A DNA stretch of 64,000 bases from Edaphobacter lichenicola (GCF_014201315.1 NZ_JACHDY010000001.1:1364001-1428000), one strand, 5' to 3'. Shown: positions 54,401 through 63,031, counted from the stretch's first letter. The notes: generated by a model not told the origin, from the letters alone. Numbers and translations: made by a program.

Positions 54401-55069
54401 CAGCAGCCAGTCCGTGCTGTTGGGGCGGGAGCCACCGACCGATAGCGAGAAAGAACCGCGCGCGGCTACCTCACTGCTGGCGGCGGAGGTGAAAAAGCTA
54501 TTGGGGTTGGTCTCTGCCGTCGCGCCGGAGGTGAGCGTGGCGAGTTGAACGAAGTCGCGGCCATTCAGGGGGAGTTGCGATACCTGCTGCGAGGTGATGA
54601 CCTGGCCGAGAGAGGGATTGCCTGTCTCGACAACGACGGCGTCGCCGGAAACTACCACCGAAGTGACTACAGTGGCGGGTGCGATCGAAAAATCGAGTTC
54701 GCGGGCTTCATCAATCTGGAGACGCAGATCTTTGGATTCGGCGCTTTGAAAGCCCTGCATATCGACGCGCACGGTGTAGGTGCCGACGGGGAGTAACGGA
54801 ATCAGATAGTGTCCGGCGCTGTCGGTCTTGCCATCTCGGACCAGGCCCGTTGCCTGAGAAGTTGCTTTGACGGTAGCTCCAGGGACAGCCGATCCCGATT
54901 TATCGAGGACATTGCCGGAGAAGCTTCCAATGGCCTGGCCATGCAGGGCAGGAGGGATCATCAGCGCGAGAACGCAGACAACCAGGAGAAGAAGTGTTTT
55001 GTGGGATTTTGTATCGGCTGGGCCTGCAACCGATCCCGGACACGTCGTACCAACCATCGTGCGTTTCAT
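51452..55069 (-). CDS. Second Oar-like TonB-dependent receptor
   Basis: A 1,205-residue outer-membrane receptor with the same architecture as the one at 20141-23734. It has an N-terminal signal (LLLLVVCVLALMIPPALHG, cut after Gln), a CarboxypepD_reg domain (SFSGNVLDKSGSAVPGATVKAT), and a plug with ITSQQVSQLPLNGRDFVQLATL and DWLLDGVDNNELTAGG. A barrel ends in ALKLNF. The long N-terminal extension before the signal peptide (MKRTMVGTTCPGSVAGPAD...) suggests that the true start could be an internal codon. No substrate-binding partner lies beside it. The receptor could take up a polymer or siderophore, but its ligand is unknown. Confidence 0.92.
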   Translation of the reverse strand: MKRTMVGTTCPGSVAGPADTKSHKTLLLLVVCVLALMIPPALHGQAIGSFSGNVLDKSGSAVPGATVKATSQATGLVRDGKTDSAGHYLIPLLPVGTYTVRVDMQGFQSAESKDLRLQIDEARELDFSIAPATVVTSVVVSGDAVVVETGNPSLGQVITSQQVSQLPLNGRDFVQLATLTSGATAETNPNSFFTSAASSEVAARGSFSLSVGGSRPNSTDWLLDGVDNNELTAGGIGVFSSIDDIQEFKVLTYTYSAEYGTRAGPTVLVTTKSGTNNFHGSLFEFVRNTDLDAKSYFASKAEKFNLNQFGGSIGGPIHKDKTFFFVDGEQKYQRHGIAFTGLVPSLAMRTGDFSADPYGNPVSGLAIVNPNLIGASTNPASFPNVYFQCNAAGNPLPANPDGSQAQGTPCNKIPSGLINPIGQAMVNLYPAPNASNASSGYNYVNQPVRVLNETKFDVRLDHTLTAKDTLFGRFSYDQAFSYVPGGSPGFAEANAFGSNQHIINHARNIALGETHVFNANMVNQASFGYNRIFDYITSQGSGTCASANIVPGGIPNANLGCSNGACLPGAYSCGLVSTIVAGGYWAIGDRGYSPFQGGTNIFSFRDSLELIRHKHDLKVGIDLRRNQMNVGTEAFQDGFWIIGNGGNFSGLSSASIGGSPQADFLLGITGLAIHDQTFNGPVTGRRWTIWRPFVEDDWRVTSSLTLNLGLAWALTTPVTEAHGRLANYVPATGKLLVANQNGVSSSAGVNMDLTALEPRIGAAWKVFGSDKTVLRGGFSIYHDSAWSQGAQGLWQNPPFLGESDAFASAGCAFVTSYCATTLGQTPSGISLSSGFQAIPVPPTAGNFTGSFYTQPTDFKLGRVYQYNANVERQLVGNLVLTAGYAGSRGTHILVAGNDLNTGSPSACGVVSGYTIGCLPNGAPYVPPYGTFDTISLFGDVGKTNYDSLQIKAETKTTKYGLYALIAYTYSHTYDNGLSDGLGSELSAPFFPLPNWQKLDWGLSQINLNNSFIASVIYDLPFGRGKQFGSSWNPVTNTLLGGFQLTLIQRISSGFPDPLINSTNASGNFFQNGGNGNNFNRPDRVAGCNPTHADHSKLQWINSSCFVPAQAQQIVNGVLVVPGELGNAGRVPATGPDFVNTDFSVIKDFALPRENTGLQFRAEFFNLFNHTQFGLPVNDVSASGFGAVNSTVNNPRLVQLALKLNF

Positions 55070-55437
55070 AATTGAACCCTTTCGACAAACCTAGGGTGGT
55101 TCTTGTATCGACCGCGCTGCGCTGGATTAGATTAATAGACTGTAAGAATTGGTTGTTCGAAAGTCAACGCAAGTTTTGCCGATTCACAGATTTCGCGGTT
55201 TTACGGGAACTTCTACCGTAAAGAGCTCGCAGAGTTGACTGGTTGGTCCGAACTGCCGGATCTTTGCTTGAAAGCATCCCAGGGTTACTAACGATTCGCA
55301 GGATGCGGACGCCTTATCTCCTGCCAGCCTCGACACCTTATCTCCTCCTACCCTCTTGGTGATCAATTGCTCTGAACAGCGCACAGAAGTGCTCGGAACG
55401 ACGGCGCAAGCGTTGAGACCGTAAACTAATCGCAGCG
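55070..55437. other. Divergent promoter region with two repeats
   Basis: No gene is credible in this 368-bp gap between the receptor and the MFS exporter. TTTACGG (55200-55206) and CCGTAAA (55216-55222) form an inverted repeat with a 9-nt spacer. CCTTATCTCCT occurs twice, at 55312 and 55336, 24 bp apart. Either could serve regulation. Confidence 0.4.
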
Positions 55438-57132
55438 ATGCCACTTGAATCTCCCAACACCGCTGCAGAACCTCCGATCGTGGACAAGTCCAGCGGCTTC
55501 GCTCCTCTGAAGATTTCTCTGTTTCGAGATCGCTGGATTGCGAGCACGATCTCTTCGGTGGGGACGTGGATGCAGGACACTGCGGGCACTTGGCTGATGA
55601 CCTCGTTGACCGCTTCGCCTCTGCTGATTGCGCTGATGCAGACCGCGGCCAGCCTGCCGGTGCTGCTGCTGGGGCTGCTGGCTGGGGCTACGGCGGACAT
55701 CTTCGACCGGCGCAAGCTGCTGATCTTCTGGCAGGCGTGGATGCTGGCTTCGGTGGGCGTGCTGGCTGTGCTGACGTTCGTTGGCTATATCTCGCCGTGG
55801 GCTTTGCTTGCGTTTACGTTCCTGCTGAACATCGGCTCGGCGATGAACAACCCGGCGTGGCAGGCGATTGTGCCGGAGCTGGTGCCTCGCGAACTGATCC
55901 CGGATACGGTGTCGCTGAATGCAGCGAGCAATAACCTGGCGCGTGCGGTGGGCCCGGCGCTTGGCGGATTGATGGTCGCGGGTTTTCAGCGGGTTTATAC
56001 GGGCGCAGGATCTGTGTTTGCGCTGAATGCGGTGTCGTTTGCGGGCGTGATCTGGGTGCTGGTGAACTGGAAGAGGATTCCGCTGTTCAAGTCGGCGCTG
56101 CCTTCGGAGCGCATCGCCGGTTCGATTCGATCGGGGCTGCGGTATGTGCGGTACGCGCCGGATCTGCAGTCGTCTCTGGTGCGCGCGTTCATCTATACGT
56201 TCTTCATCTCGGCGATCTGGTCATTGCTGGCAGTGGTCGCAAAGCGTGATTTGAAGCAGGGTCCGCTGGGCTACGGAATTCTGAACGGGTCGCTTGGGTT
56301 GGGCGCGGTGATCGCGGCGACTACGCTTCATCGCATTCGTCAGCGATTTTCCGCGGACCAGATTCTGGCGACTTCGACGCTGTACAACGTGGTGGTGCTG
56401 CTGGTGCTGGCGTTCGTGCGCAGCCCGTCGATACTGATTGCGACGCTTATCTTGTCGGGCGCGGCGTGGACGAGCACCATGTCGACGATCAACGTCTCGG
56501 TGCAGCTTTCGGTGCCTGCGTGGGTGCAGGCTCGTGCGTTGGGGACTTACATGACGACGTTTCAGGGTGGCATGGCGTTCGGGGCGATTCTGTGGGGATA
56601 CATTGCGGAACATACTTCGACGACGATCGCGCTGACTACTGCGGCGTGTGGTTTGTTGATCACCTTCCCGTTCGCGCGACGGTTTCATATTCTGCAGGGT
56701 CCGCTGCCTGACCACACGCCGTATCAGTGGAAGCATCCGGCACCGCAGCTTGCGCTCGATACGGAGCCTACCGACGGGCCGGTTCGCATCTCGGTTGAAT
56801 ATTGCGTGCCGATCGAAAACTATGCGGAGTTCACCTATGCGATTCATCAGCTTCGAGGCGTGCGTCTGCGTGATGGGGCGATACGCTGGGGCATCTACCG
56901 CGACGCCATCGATCCGACGCATTTGAACGAGACCTTCGTGATGGAGTCGTGGCTGGATTATCTGCGTTCGCGCGAACGCATTACTGCGGCTGATGAGGCG
57001 ATTCGCGCTCGGGTACGTGCGTTACATCAACATGACGATCCCCCGAAGACGACGTACCAGATCTATGCGCGAGAGGTTGCGAATCCGGTACCGTCCCGCT
57101 CTCCTGCGAGCGCTGTTGAAACGAAGCCGTAA
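55438..57132 (+). CDS. MFS exporter with C-terminal monooxygenase-like domain (MFS_3/EntS type)
   Basis: A 564-residue protein. The N-terminal 420 residues form a 12-helix major facilitator of the MFS_3 (EntS-like) group. They include SVGTWMQDTAGTWLMTSLT, GATADIFDRRKLLIFWQ and NARAVGPALGG-like NLARAVGPALGGLM. The C-terminal 140 residues (RISVEYCVPIENYAEFTYAIHQL, RDGAIRWGIYRD) resemble a dimeric alpha-beta barrel (DABB/ABM), a typical partner in this family. Related exporters carry siderophores or multiple drugs. The start has no strong ribosome site. It is divergent from the Oar-like receptor, so joint control of uptake and export is possible. Confidence 0.85.
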   Translation: MPLESPNTAAEPPIVDKSSGFAPLKISLFRDRWIASTISSVGTWMQDTAGTWLMTSLTASPLLIALMQTAASLPVLLLGLLAGATADIFDRRKLLIFWQAWMLASVGVLAVLTFVGYISPWALLAFTFLLNIGSAMNNPAWQAIVPELVPRELIPDTVSLNAASNNLARAVGPALGGLMVAGFQRVYTGAGSVFALNAVSFAGVIWVLVNWKRIPLFKSALPSERIAGSIRSGLRYVRYAPDLQSSLVRAFIYTFFISAIWSLLAVVAKRDLKQGPLGYGILNGSLGLGAVIAATTLHRIRQRFSADQILATSTLYNVVVLLVLAFVRSPSILIATLILSGAAWTSTMSTINVSVQLSVPAWVQARALGTYMTTFQGGMAFGAILWGYIAEHTSTTIALTTAACGLLITFPFARRFHILQGPLPDHTPYQWKHPAPQLALDTEPTDGPVRISVEYCVPIENYAEFTYAIHQLRGVRLRDGAIRWGIYRDAIDPTHLNETFVMESWLDYLRSRERITAADEAIRARVRALHQHDDPPKTTYQIYAREVANPVPSRSPASAVETKP

Positions 57133-57244
57133 TACTGGACCGAAGAGTTTTCTTTCGTTCCTGCAGATTTTTGCGGTTGTTTGCGAGAGGTAAGACGGAG
57201 TCAAGAAACGGCGAGTCTGCAAATCTTTGAAAATAATGGCGCGG

Positions 57245-57306
57245 CGAGTTGCCAGGATTCCGGGAGAGCCGGAAAGGTGTTTGGCCGTCGGCGTGCTGTT
57301 TACTCG
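57245..57306 (+). promoter_or_regulatory. Candidate structured leader of the PEP-CTERM-like gene
   Basis: A hairpin TTCCGG-GAGAG-CCGGAA (57258-57274) sits inside an outer pairing of CGAGT (57245-57249) with ACTCG (57302-57306). A further short GGCC/GGCC pairing is possible. The ATG follows 40 nt later. The layout resembles a regulatory RNA leader, but I know no matching riboswitch class. Confidence 0.3.
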
Positions 57307-57345
57307 GGCAGGCCCCTTTACTGAAAACTTTCCCGAGGTCTCGCC

Positions 57346-57717
57346 ATGAGGTTAACGCTACGTGTGTTTTGCGCTACATCCTCGTTGGTCGTTGCGTTAT
57401 TTTTTGCCAAATTCGCTTCTGCCGACACCATCCCTAACCCGTTTCTCGCATCGACAATGCCGCAGATGGGAAGCGGCTCGATGATGACTTACTCCGTACC
57501 AAACGGCTCGGCGACCCATAACGCTGCCAATGGATCCCCTGAGGCGGAAGACTCTTTCCTTCCGCTCTCTGAGGAAGACTACGATGACGCAGTTGTCTTC
57601 AAGGCTGCTGCTCCTGCTGCACCCGAGACGCGCAACTTTGTCTTACTGGGGAGCGGACTGCTGACCGCTGCGGGCTTTATTCGCCGCAGAAAGGTCGCGG
57701 TACAGATCGCTGAGTAA
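57346..57717 (+). CDS. Small exported protein with PEP-CTERM-like anchor
   Basis: A 123-residue protein with a signal peptide (LRVFCATSSLVVALFFAKFASA) and a Ser/Met/Asn-rich middle (MGSGSMMTYSVPNGS). An acidic patch (LSEEDYDDAVV) precedes the C-terminal sorting-like end PETRNFVLLGSGLLTAAGFIRRRK. The PEP motif is changed to P-E-T, but the helix and basic tail are typical. It would be handled by an exosortase encoded elsewhere. It is flanked by a strong terminator (57737). Its function is unknown. Confidence 0.7.
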   Translation: MRLTLRVFCATSSLVVALFFAKFASADTIPNPFLASTMPQMGSGSMMTYSVPNGSATHNAANGSPEAEDSFLPLSEEDYDDAVVFKAAAPAAPETRNFVLLGSGLLTAAGFIRRRKVAVQIAE

Positions 57718-57736
57718 ACTGTTGCGATGAACGACG

Positions 57737-57775
57737 ACGGGCACAGCCAAAACCAAGGCTGTGCCCGTGGATTTT
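57737..57775 (+). terminator. Strong intrinsic terminator
   Basis: ACGGGCACAGCC (57737-57748) pairs perfectly with GGCTGTGCCCGT (57757-57768), loop AAAACCAA, followed by GGATTTTT. It ends the PEP-CTERM-like transcript and lies 11 nt from the sucA stop on the other strand. Confidence 0.93.
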
Positions 57776-57786
57776 TCAGAGTTGAG

Positions 57787-60273
57787 TTAGACCGCGGATC
57801 CGAGTGCCAGATCGATCAGGGTTTTTTCTTCGATCTCGTGAGCCTTGGCCGAGCCGGTTGCCGGTGTTGCGCTGGCACTGCGCTTGACGCTGAGCACTGC
57901 GCGGTCGGCGGCCATGCGGCGTAGCAGAGGCATGACGTAGGAGAAGGCTCCCATGTTGGCGGGCTCTTCCTGGACCCAGATGATCTCTTGTGCGTCTGGG
58001 TGCTGGTCGAGGGCGGCCTGCAACTCTTGCTCGGGCCAGGGGTACATCTGCTCGAGAAAGATGATGCCGACGCTGAAGTCCTTGCGCTTCGCGCGCTCGA
58101 CGCGGAGGTTGTGGCCGATCTTTCCGCTGCAGACGAGAAGGCGGCGTGGATTCTTTACGTCGTTGTCGGGGAGGACGTTCTGGAAGTGCTCGATGGCGAA
58201 GTCGGCGAGGGTCGAGGAGGCGTCGGGATGACGGAGCATGCTCTTCGGGGTGAAGAGGACGAGCGGCTTGCGCCATGGACTGAGAGCCTGACGGCGCAGG
58301 AGATGGAAGTACTGCGCTGCGTTTGAGGGCTGGCAGATCTGGATGTTGTCGTTGGCGGCGAGCTGGAGGTAGCGCTCGATGCGCGCGCTGGAGTGCTCGG
58401 GGCCTTGGCCTTCGTAGCCGTGCGGGAGCAGCATGACGAGGCCGGAGAGGAGGCCCCACTTGGCTTCGCTGGCGGCGATGAACTGATCCATGATGATCTG
58501 CGCGCCGTTGGCGAAGTCGCCGAACTGCGCCTCCCACAGGACGAGAGTTTCGGGATAGTCGCGGGAGAAGCCGTACTCGAAGCCGAGGACTGCGGCTTCG
58601 GAGAGGAGCGAGTTGTAGACCTCGAACTTGCCTTGTTTGTCGCTGAGGTGAGAGAGGGGCGTGTAGCGGACTTCGGTTTCGGTATCGACCATGACGGCGT
58701 GGCGCTGGTTGAAGGTTCCGCGCTGGGAGTCCTGTCCGCTGAGACGGACGGGAACGCCGGCTTCTAGGAGCGAAGCGAAGGCTACGAGTTCGGCCATGCC
58801 GTAGTCGAAGAGGCGTGTGCCCGCGCCCATCTCCTGGCGCTGCTCGAAGAGCTTCTTCACCTTGGGATGGATGTGGAACTCTTTGGGGTAGGAGGTCAGT
58901 GAGGTGACGAGTTGGTTGATGCGCTCGGCTGGGAGGCCAGTGGGTACGTTGTACTCGGGCTCGCATTCGCCGCCTTTGTAGGGGTCCCAGTAGGCGGGCA
59001 GCTGGGCCAGGTGCGGCTTGTGATCAGCCTGACTCGCGGCCTTCTGATCGTCGAGGAGCTCTTGCTGGATCTTCTGCACTTCCGCTGTGGGGTCGACGCC
59101 GATCTGTTTTGCGTAAAGCTGGTAGAGCGCGGGGCGATCCTTGATGATGGCGTAGCGGCGGGGCTGGGTGACGGTGGGATCGTCGACCTCGCTGTGCCCA
59201 TGTTTGCGATAGCCCACGAGATCGATCACGATGTCGGAGTGGAAGCGATTGCGATACTCGGCAGCGATCGCGGCGACTCGCACGACGGCGTCTGGATCTT
59301 CGGCGTTGACGTGGAAGATCGGGATGGGAAGGCGCTTTGCGATGTCGGTGGCGAAGCGTGAGGAGTTCGACTCTTCGGGGACGGCGGTGAAGCCGAGGAG
59401 GTTGTTGACGATGACGTGGATGGTGCCGCCGACGTTGTAGCCGTGCAGCGTGGCCATGTTCAAGGTCTCGGCGAGGATGCCCTGACCTGCGAAGGCTGCG
59501 TCGCCGTGAATGATCAACGGAAGCACGTGGTCGTTGCCGTCTTTGCCGATGCGCTCCTGTTTGGCGCGGGTGCGTCCGAGGACTACGGGGTCGACTGCTT
59601 CGAGGTGGCTTGGGTTCGAGGCCAGATGGAGCAAGATGGTTTTTCCGTCGGGCGAGTGGTATTCGCCGGTTGCGCCGACGTGATACTTCACATCGCCACC
59701 GCCCATGGTGCTGCGCGGATCGACGTCTTCGAATTTGGTGAAGATCTCGGAGGGAGAACGGCCAATGGTGTTGGTCATCACGTTGAGGCGGCCGCGATGG
59801 CTCATTGCGATCATGGCCGTGGCGACGCCGGTTCCGGCGCTGACGGCGAAGACGCGATCGAGGAACGGGATCAGCGCTGTGATCCCCTCGAGGGAGAAGC
59901 GTTTGGTGCCGAGGTAGCGTGACTGAATGACCTGCTCGAAGATGTCGGCGCGAATGAGTTGCGTGAGGATGAGCGCTTGATCGGGCTTGGCCGGGACTTG
60001 TTCGATGCGCTCCTGCAGCCACTGCCGCTGTTCGTTGCTGGGGAGGTGCATGAACTCTGCGGCGATGGTTCCGCAGTAGTAGCTGCGCGCTTCTTTCGCG
60101 ATATCGCCTTCGGGTGCGGGGGTTGGAAATGGCTCGGGAGGAAGGTACTGACCGAGAGGGTCGAGGGATGCCTGGAGGTAGCCCCAGCGGCGGAAGATAT
60201 CGAAGATTGTCTCTCGTTCGTGTTGTTCAACTGCGGATGTTGTTGCAGTCAGTGCCTCTGCCTTCGTGGCCAT
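57787..60273 (-). CDS. sucA: 2-oxoglutarate dehydrogenase E1 component
   Basis: An 828-residue thiamine-diphosphate enzyme that decarboxylates 2-oxoglutarate and passes the succinyl group to E2 (lipoyl). Motifs: MSHRGRLNVMTN, HGDAAFAGQGILAETLN (TPP/Mg binding), VGYRKHGHSEVDDP and LSGQDSQRGTFNQRHAV. The protein is somewhat shorter than the usual 930 residues, mainly at the N-terminus. The ribosome site GAGGAAG is 2 nt before the ATG. The E2 and E3 genes are not in the window. Confidence 0.95.
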   Translation of the reverse strand: MATKAEALTATTSAVEQHERETIFDIFRRWGYLQASLDPLGQYLPPEPFPTPAPEGDIAKEARSYYCGTIAAEFMHLPSNEQRQWLQERIEQVPAKPDQALILTQLIRADIFEQVIQSRYLGTKRFSLEGITALIPFLDRVFAVSAGTGVATAMIAMSHRGRLNVMTNTIGRSPSEIFTKFEDVDPRSTMGGGDVKYHVGATGEYHSPDGKTILLHLASNPSHLEAVDPVVLGRTRAKQERIGKDGNDHVLPLIIHGDAAFAGQGILAETLNMATLHGYNVGGTIHVIVNNLLGFTAVPEESNSSRFATDIAKRLPIPIFHVNAEDPDAVVRVAAIAAEYRNRFHSDIVIDLVGYRKHGHSEVDDPTVTQPRRYAIIKDRPALYQLYAKQIGVDPTAEVQKIQQELLDDQKAASQADHKPHLAQLPAYWDPYKGGECEPEYNVPTGLPAERINQLVTSLTSYPKEFHIHPKVKKLFEQRQEMGAGTRLFDYGMAELVAFASLLEAGVPVRLSGQDSQRGTFNQRHAVMVDTETEVRYTPLSHLSDKQGKFEVYNSLLSEAAVLGFEYGFSRDYPETLVLWEAQFGDFANGAQIIMDQFIAASEAKWGLLSGLVMLLPHGYEGQGPEHSSARIERYLQLAANDNIQICQPSNAAQYFHLLRRQALSPWRKPLVLFTPKSMLRHPDASSTLADFAIEHFQNVLPDNDVKNPRRLLVCSGKIGHNLRVERAKRKDFSVGIIFLEQMYPWPEQELQAALDQHPDAQEIIWVQEEPANMGAFSYVMPLLRRMAADRAVLSVKRSASATPATGSAKAHEIEEKTLIDLALGSAV

Positions 60274-60597
60274 TGCTTCCTCACTTCAGATCTATTCGCG
60301 AGTGGTGCGCGTCCTTTACTATGCTAGACCTTTCGGCGGTTGGGTGCACGCTCTTGAGCGCCTGCCAGGGGCTGTGACCATAAAGTTGCACCCCTTTGTT
60401 GCACCTCTTTGAGGTCGGCGAGCGAAAAGACGAGGGGCCAGCCGCGGGTGCTTCTGCTTTGGCGTGTTGGAGGGATTTTCTCCTGTCGGTGGAGATGTTG
60501 TAAGCCATTTTTTCCCAGCGGGTTAGGCTGAGTTCCCGATTATCGGACAAGCCTTGGTGGAGCGGAGTCGCGATGGGCCGCTTTATAGTGGGAAGTT
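60274..60597. other. Divergent promoter region of sucA and the next exported protein
   Basis: A 324-bp gap. No gene, repeat or clear hairpin was seen. Promoters for both flanking genes must lie here. Confidence 0.5.
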
Positions 60598-61653
60598 ATG
60601 GTGGTTGAGGCTCGCAGGGTTTTGGTTTTGCTCGTAGGGGTGAGTTTGATGGGTTTGCCCGAGGGGTCTGCTCTGAGCCTTCCTGGACAGGCAAACACAG
60701 TTGCGCAGCCATCGGGCCGGCAGCCTGCACAACAGGAGCCTGCACAAACTGTCGCTCCATCGGCTCCTGTCACTCCTCCTGCTCCGGCAACTCCTTCTGC
60801 TCCGGCAACGAACGACGGCAAGACTGTGGAGGACGGGAAGGCTGGGGAACGTCCGCTGCCGGATATTGCTGCTTTGATGCATGACGTAGAGACGAATCAG
60901 AGAGCCGCAGAGGCGATTGAGAAGGACTATCTGTATCGGTCTCTGGTGACGGAACAGCGGCTGGATTCGCATGGTGGATTGAAGAAGATCGAGACCAGGG
61001 AGTTTGAGGTCTTCTGGGAGAATGGCGTGCCGGTGGGCCGGCTGGAAAAGAAGGATGGGCAGGAGCTAAGCCCGGACGAGCAGAAGAAAGAGAGTGAACG
61101 GATTGATAAGGACTCCGAGAAGGCCAAGGAGAGACGAGAGAAGGCCGATGAGGAGGGGAAGGAGTCGGATGCGCGCGGGCACGAGTTGATGACGGCCTCG
61201 CGGGCGCTGGAGTTGGGAAGCTTTACCAATGCGCGGCGAGTGCAGTTGAATGGCAGGGACACGATTGTGGCGGACTATGCGGGCGATCCGAAGGCTAAGA
61301 CACGAACGAAATTCGAAGAGGTGGTTCGGGACATGATGGGCACGGTGTGGGTGGATGAACGGGACCGTGTGCTGGTGAAGGCTGAAGGACACTTCGTGAA
61401 TAACTTCAAGATTGGCGGGGGGCTGGTGGCGAATATTCAGAAAGGGACGAGCTTCGCCATGGAGCAGAGAAAGGTGAATGGCGAGGTCTGGCTGCCGGCG
61501 AGATTCGAAGGCCAGGGGTCTGCACGAGCCTTGCTGTTCCTGGGTTTCAACGGCCGCGTTGAGGCGGTGGAGTCGGACTATCGGAAGTTCAAGGCGACCT
61601 CGAAGATTGTGCCGGTGGAGAGTCCGACCACTCCGGAGTCAATGCCTAAGTGA
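60598..61653 (+). CDS. Exported conserved protein of unknown function, Pro/Ala-rich N-terminus
   Basis: 351 residues. A signal peptide (VLVLLVGVSLMGLPEGSAL) is followed by a Pro/Ala/Gln-rich linker (residues 30-80, APVTPPAPATPSAPAT). A charged region (about 130-205) contains LEKKDGQELSPDEQKKESERID and a short coiled coil. The last 150 residues (DTIVADYAGDPKAKTRTKFEEVVRDMMGTVW) form a beta-rich fold resembling outer-membrane lipoprotein-sorting (LolA-like) domains. I cannot name it. The ATG at 60598 has GGGAAG 5 nt upstream, and a hairpin follows the gene. Confidence 0.75.
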   Translation: MVVEARRVLVLLVGVSLMGLPEGSALSLPGQANTVAQPSGRQPAQQEPAQTVAPSAPVTPPAPATPSAPATNDGKTVEDGKAGERPLPDIAALMHDVETNQRAAEAIEKDYLYRSLVTEQRLDSHGGLKKIETREFEVFWENGVPVGRLEKKDGQELSPDEQKKESERIDKDSEKAKERREKADEEGKESDARGHELMTASRALELGSFTNARRVQLNGRDTIVADYAGDPKAKTRTKFEEVVRDMMGTVWVDERDRVLVKAEGHFVNNFKIGGGLVANIQKGTSFAMEQRKVNGEVWLPARFEGQGSARALLFLGFNGRVEAVESDYRKFKATSKIVPVESPTTPESMPK

Positions 61654-61698
61654 GATCAGTCGCGCCGGGGCAGGGAAAGTGATAGGCGAAAAACGCGC

Positions 61699-61724
61699 AA
61701 AGGGATAGCCGAGGCCATCCCTTT
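61699..61724. terminator. Hairpin between the exported protein and cold-shock genes
   Basis: AAAGGGAT (61699-61706) pairs with ATCCCTTT (61717-61724), with inner GCC/GGC pairing. The outer T-run is weak, but the location between convergent genes suits a terminator. Confidence 0.6.
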
Positions 61725-61763
61725 CGCAAAACTTGGTTGTCGCTGTCGTCGAAGTGCTAAAGA

Positions 61764-61964
61764 CTAGAGAGGCTGAACGTCAGACGCCTGCCAACCCTTG
61801 GGTCCCTTTACCACATTGAACTGTACAGCCTGGCCCTCTTGAAGGCTCTTGAAACCGTTCGAATTGATCGCCGAGTAGTGTACGAACACATCCTCGCCGT
61901 TCTGACGGCTGATAAAGCCAAACCCCTTGGCATCGTTAAACCACTTCACTGTTCCCTGTTCCAT
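61764..61964 (-). CDS. Cold-shock protein (CspA family)
   Basis: A 66-residue OB-fold RNA chaperone that melts mRNA structure at low temperature. RNP1 is KGFGFIS and RNP2 is VFVHYSAI. The start is ATG at 61964 ([11 protein letters not shown]); a GTG two codons upstream is possible. The upstream 250 bp are A+T-rich with a palindrome (62120), as is common in cold-shock leaders. Confidence 0.95.
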   Translation of the reverse strand: MEQGTVKWFNDAKGFGFISRQNGEDVFVHYSAINSNGFKSLQEGQAVQFNVVKGPKGWQASDVQPL

Positions 61965-62119
61965 GTTCACTATTTCCTTATTGCTATTGAATTTGCCGCT
62001 AGATCCAAATCGGGGTTCGTACAGTACGAGCTTTGCAGAAATCCAATCTGTTTCAAACGATGTGTGAAGGTTAGCACAGTTGCCAAGTTTTTTTTACTTA
62101 TTCTCCTAAATAGTTATGG

Positions 62120-62139
62120 TTGCACTGTTTATAGTGCAA
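62120..62139. promoter_or_regulatory. Inverted repeat upstream of the cold-shock gene
   Basis: TTGCACT-GTTTAT-AGTGCAA forms a perfect 7-bp inverted repeat next to an A-run. On the minus strand this places it about 155 nt before the cold-shock start, in the long leader or promoter. The same hairpin could be the terminator for cmk (which ends at 62229), with TTTTTT following on the minus strand. Confidence 0.5.
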
Positions 62140-62228
62140 AAAATGTGGATATTCGGGCTTGTTTGAGGATATTGGGGGCTCGGTGGATTCGACAAACGTG
62201 CATCGACAATGTTAGATATCACGCAGCG

Positions 62229-63026
62229 TTACGCTTTAAGGTGGGTTCGGACGATCTCTTCGGCCTGATTCAACACCTCGTCGAGGGTCATCGAGGTGGA
62301 GTCGAGGATGACTGCGTCGGCAGCGGGCCTAAGGGGTGATTCGGCCCGATTGCGATCGCGGTAGTCGCGGTCTTTCAGCTCGCGAAGGACGGCCTCTTCG
62401 GTAAGCCGCTGCTGCTCGGCGGAGACGGGATCGGGAGCCTGACGGCCGTAGTTTTGGCGGTCGGTCGGTTCGGCGGTGTTCGATCCGGGAGCGGCCTGGC
62501 GGTAACGGCGGTTGCCGCGAACCTCGGGGGCGGCATCGAGGAAGATCTTGACTTCGGCGTCGGGAAAGACGGCGGTGCCGATGTCGCGGCCTTCCATGAC
62601 GACCCCACCGGCCTCACCGAGCAGGCGCTGCTGGTGGACCATCCAGGCGCGAAGTTGCGGATGGATGGAGACTTTGGAGGCGGCGTTGGTGACGTCGGTC
62701 TCGCGAATGCGGCGGGAGACGTCCCGGCCGTCGAGCAGGACGCGGTTGCCTTCGAGTTGCGGCTCGAGGGTGATGCGGGTGTGGGCGGCAAGGTCCATGA
62801 GCGGGGCCTCTTCGTCGAAGGAGTAGTCGTTATCGATGGCTTTGAGGGCGAGCGCGCGGTACATGGCGCCGGTCTCCAGATTGAGGAATCCGAAGCGGCG
62901 GGCGAGATGGGCGGCGAGGGTGCTTTTGCCGGCGCCAGCAGGCCCGTCGATGGCGATGACGGGACGCTGACGCTTTTTGGTCTCAGGCTGCGATGCGGGT
63001 GCGGAGTCCTCGTGCGGCTGCGTCAT
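62229..63026 (-). CDS. cmk: Cytidylate kinase
   Basis: A 265-residue kinase phosphorylating CMP/dCMP to the diphosphate. The P-loop GPAGAGKSTLAAHL starts at residue 28, then TGAMYRALA, LDGRDVSRRIR and EGRDIGTAVFPDA; the insert GSNTAEPTDRQNYGRQAPDP (about residues 185-205) is not in E. coli Cmk. The first 20 residues are a polar extension. It begins 5 nt after the stop of the upstream minus-strand gene, so it is translationally coupled in one operon. Confidence 0.93.
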   Translation of the reverse strand: MTQPHEDSAPASQPETKKRQRPVIAIDGPAGAGKSTLAAHLARRFGFLNLETGAMYRALALKAIDNDYSFDEEAPLMDLAAHTRITLEPQLEGNRVLLDGRDVSRRIRETDVTNAASKVSIHPQLRAWMVHQQRLLGEAGGVVMEGRDIGTAVFPDAEVKIFLDAAPEVRGNRRYRQAAPGSNTAEPTDRQNYGRQAPDPVSAEQQRLTEEAVLRELKDRDYRDRNRAESPLRPAADAVILDSTSMTLDEVLNQAEEIVRTHLKA

Positions 63027-63031
63027 CCGGC

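Noticed and set aside
55184..55444. An 86-codon minus-strand frame in the receptor/MFS gap.
   Set aside because: It overlaps the likely promoter, has no good ribosome site or domain, and runs into the MFS start.
57281..57296. A sigma-54-like TTGGC-N9-TGC element before the PEP-CTERM-like gene.
   Set aside because: The GG/GC spacing fits, but the flanking bases match the consensus poorly and no activator gene is adjacent.
57776..58966. A 396-codon Arg/Pro/Ser-rich frame within sucA.
   Set aside because: Same-strand shadow of sucA with no domain.
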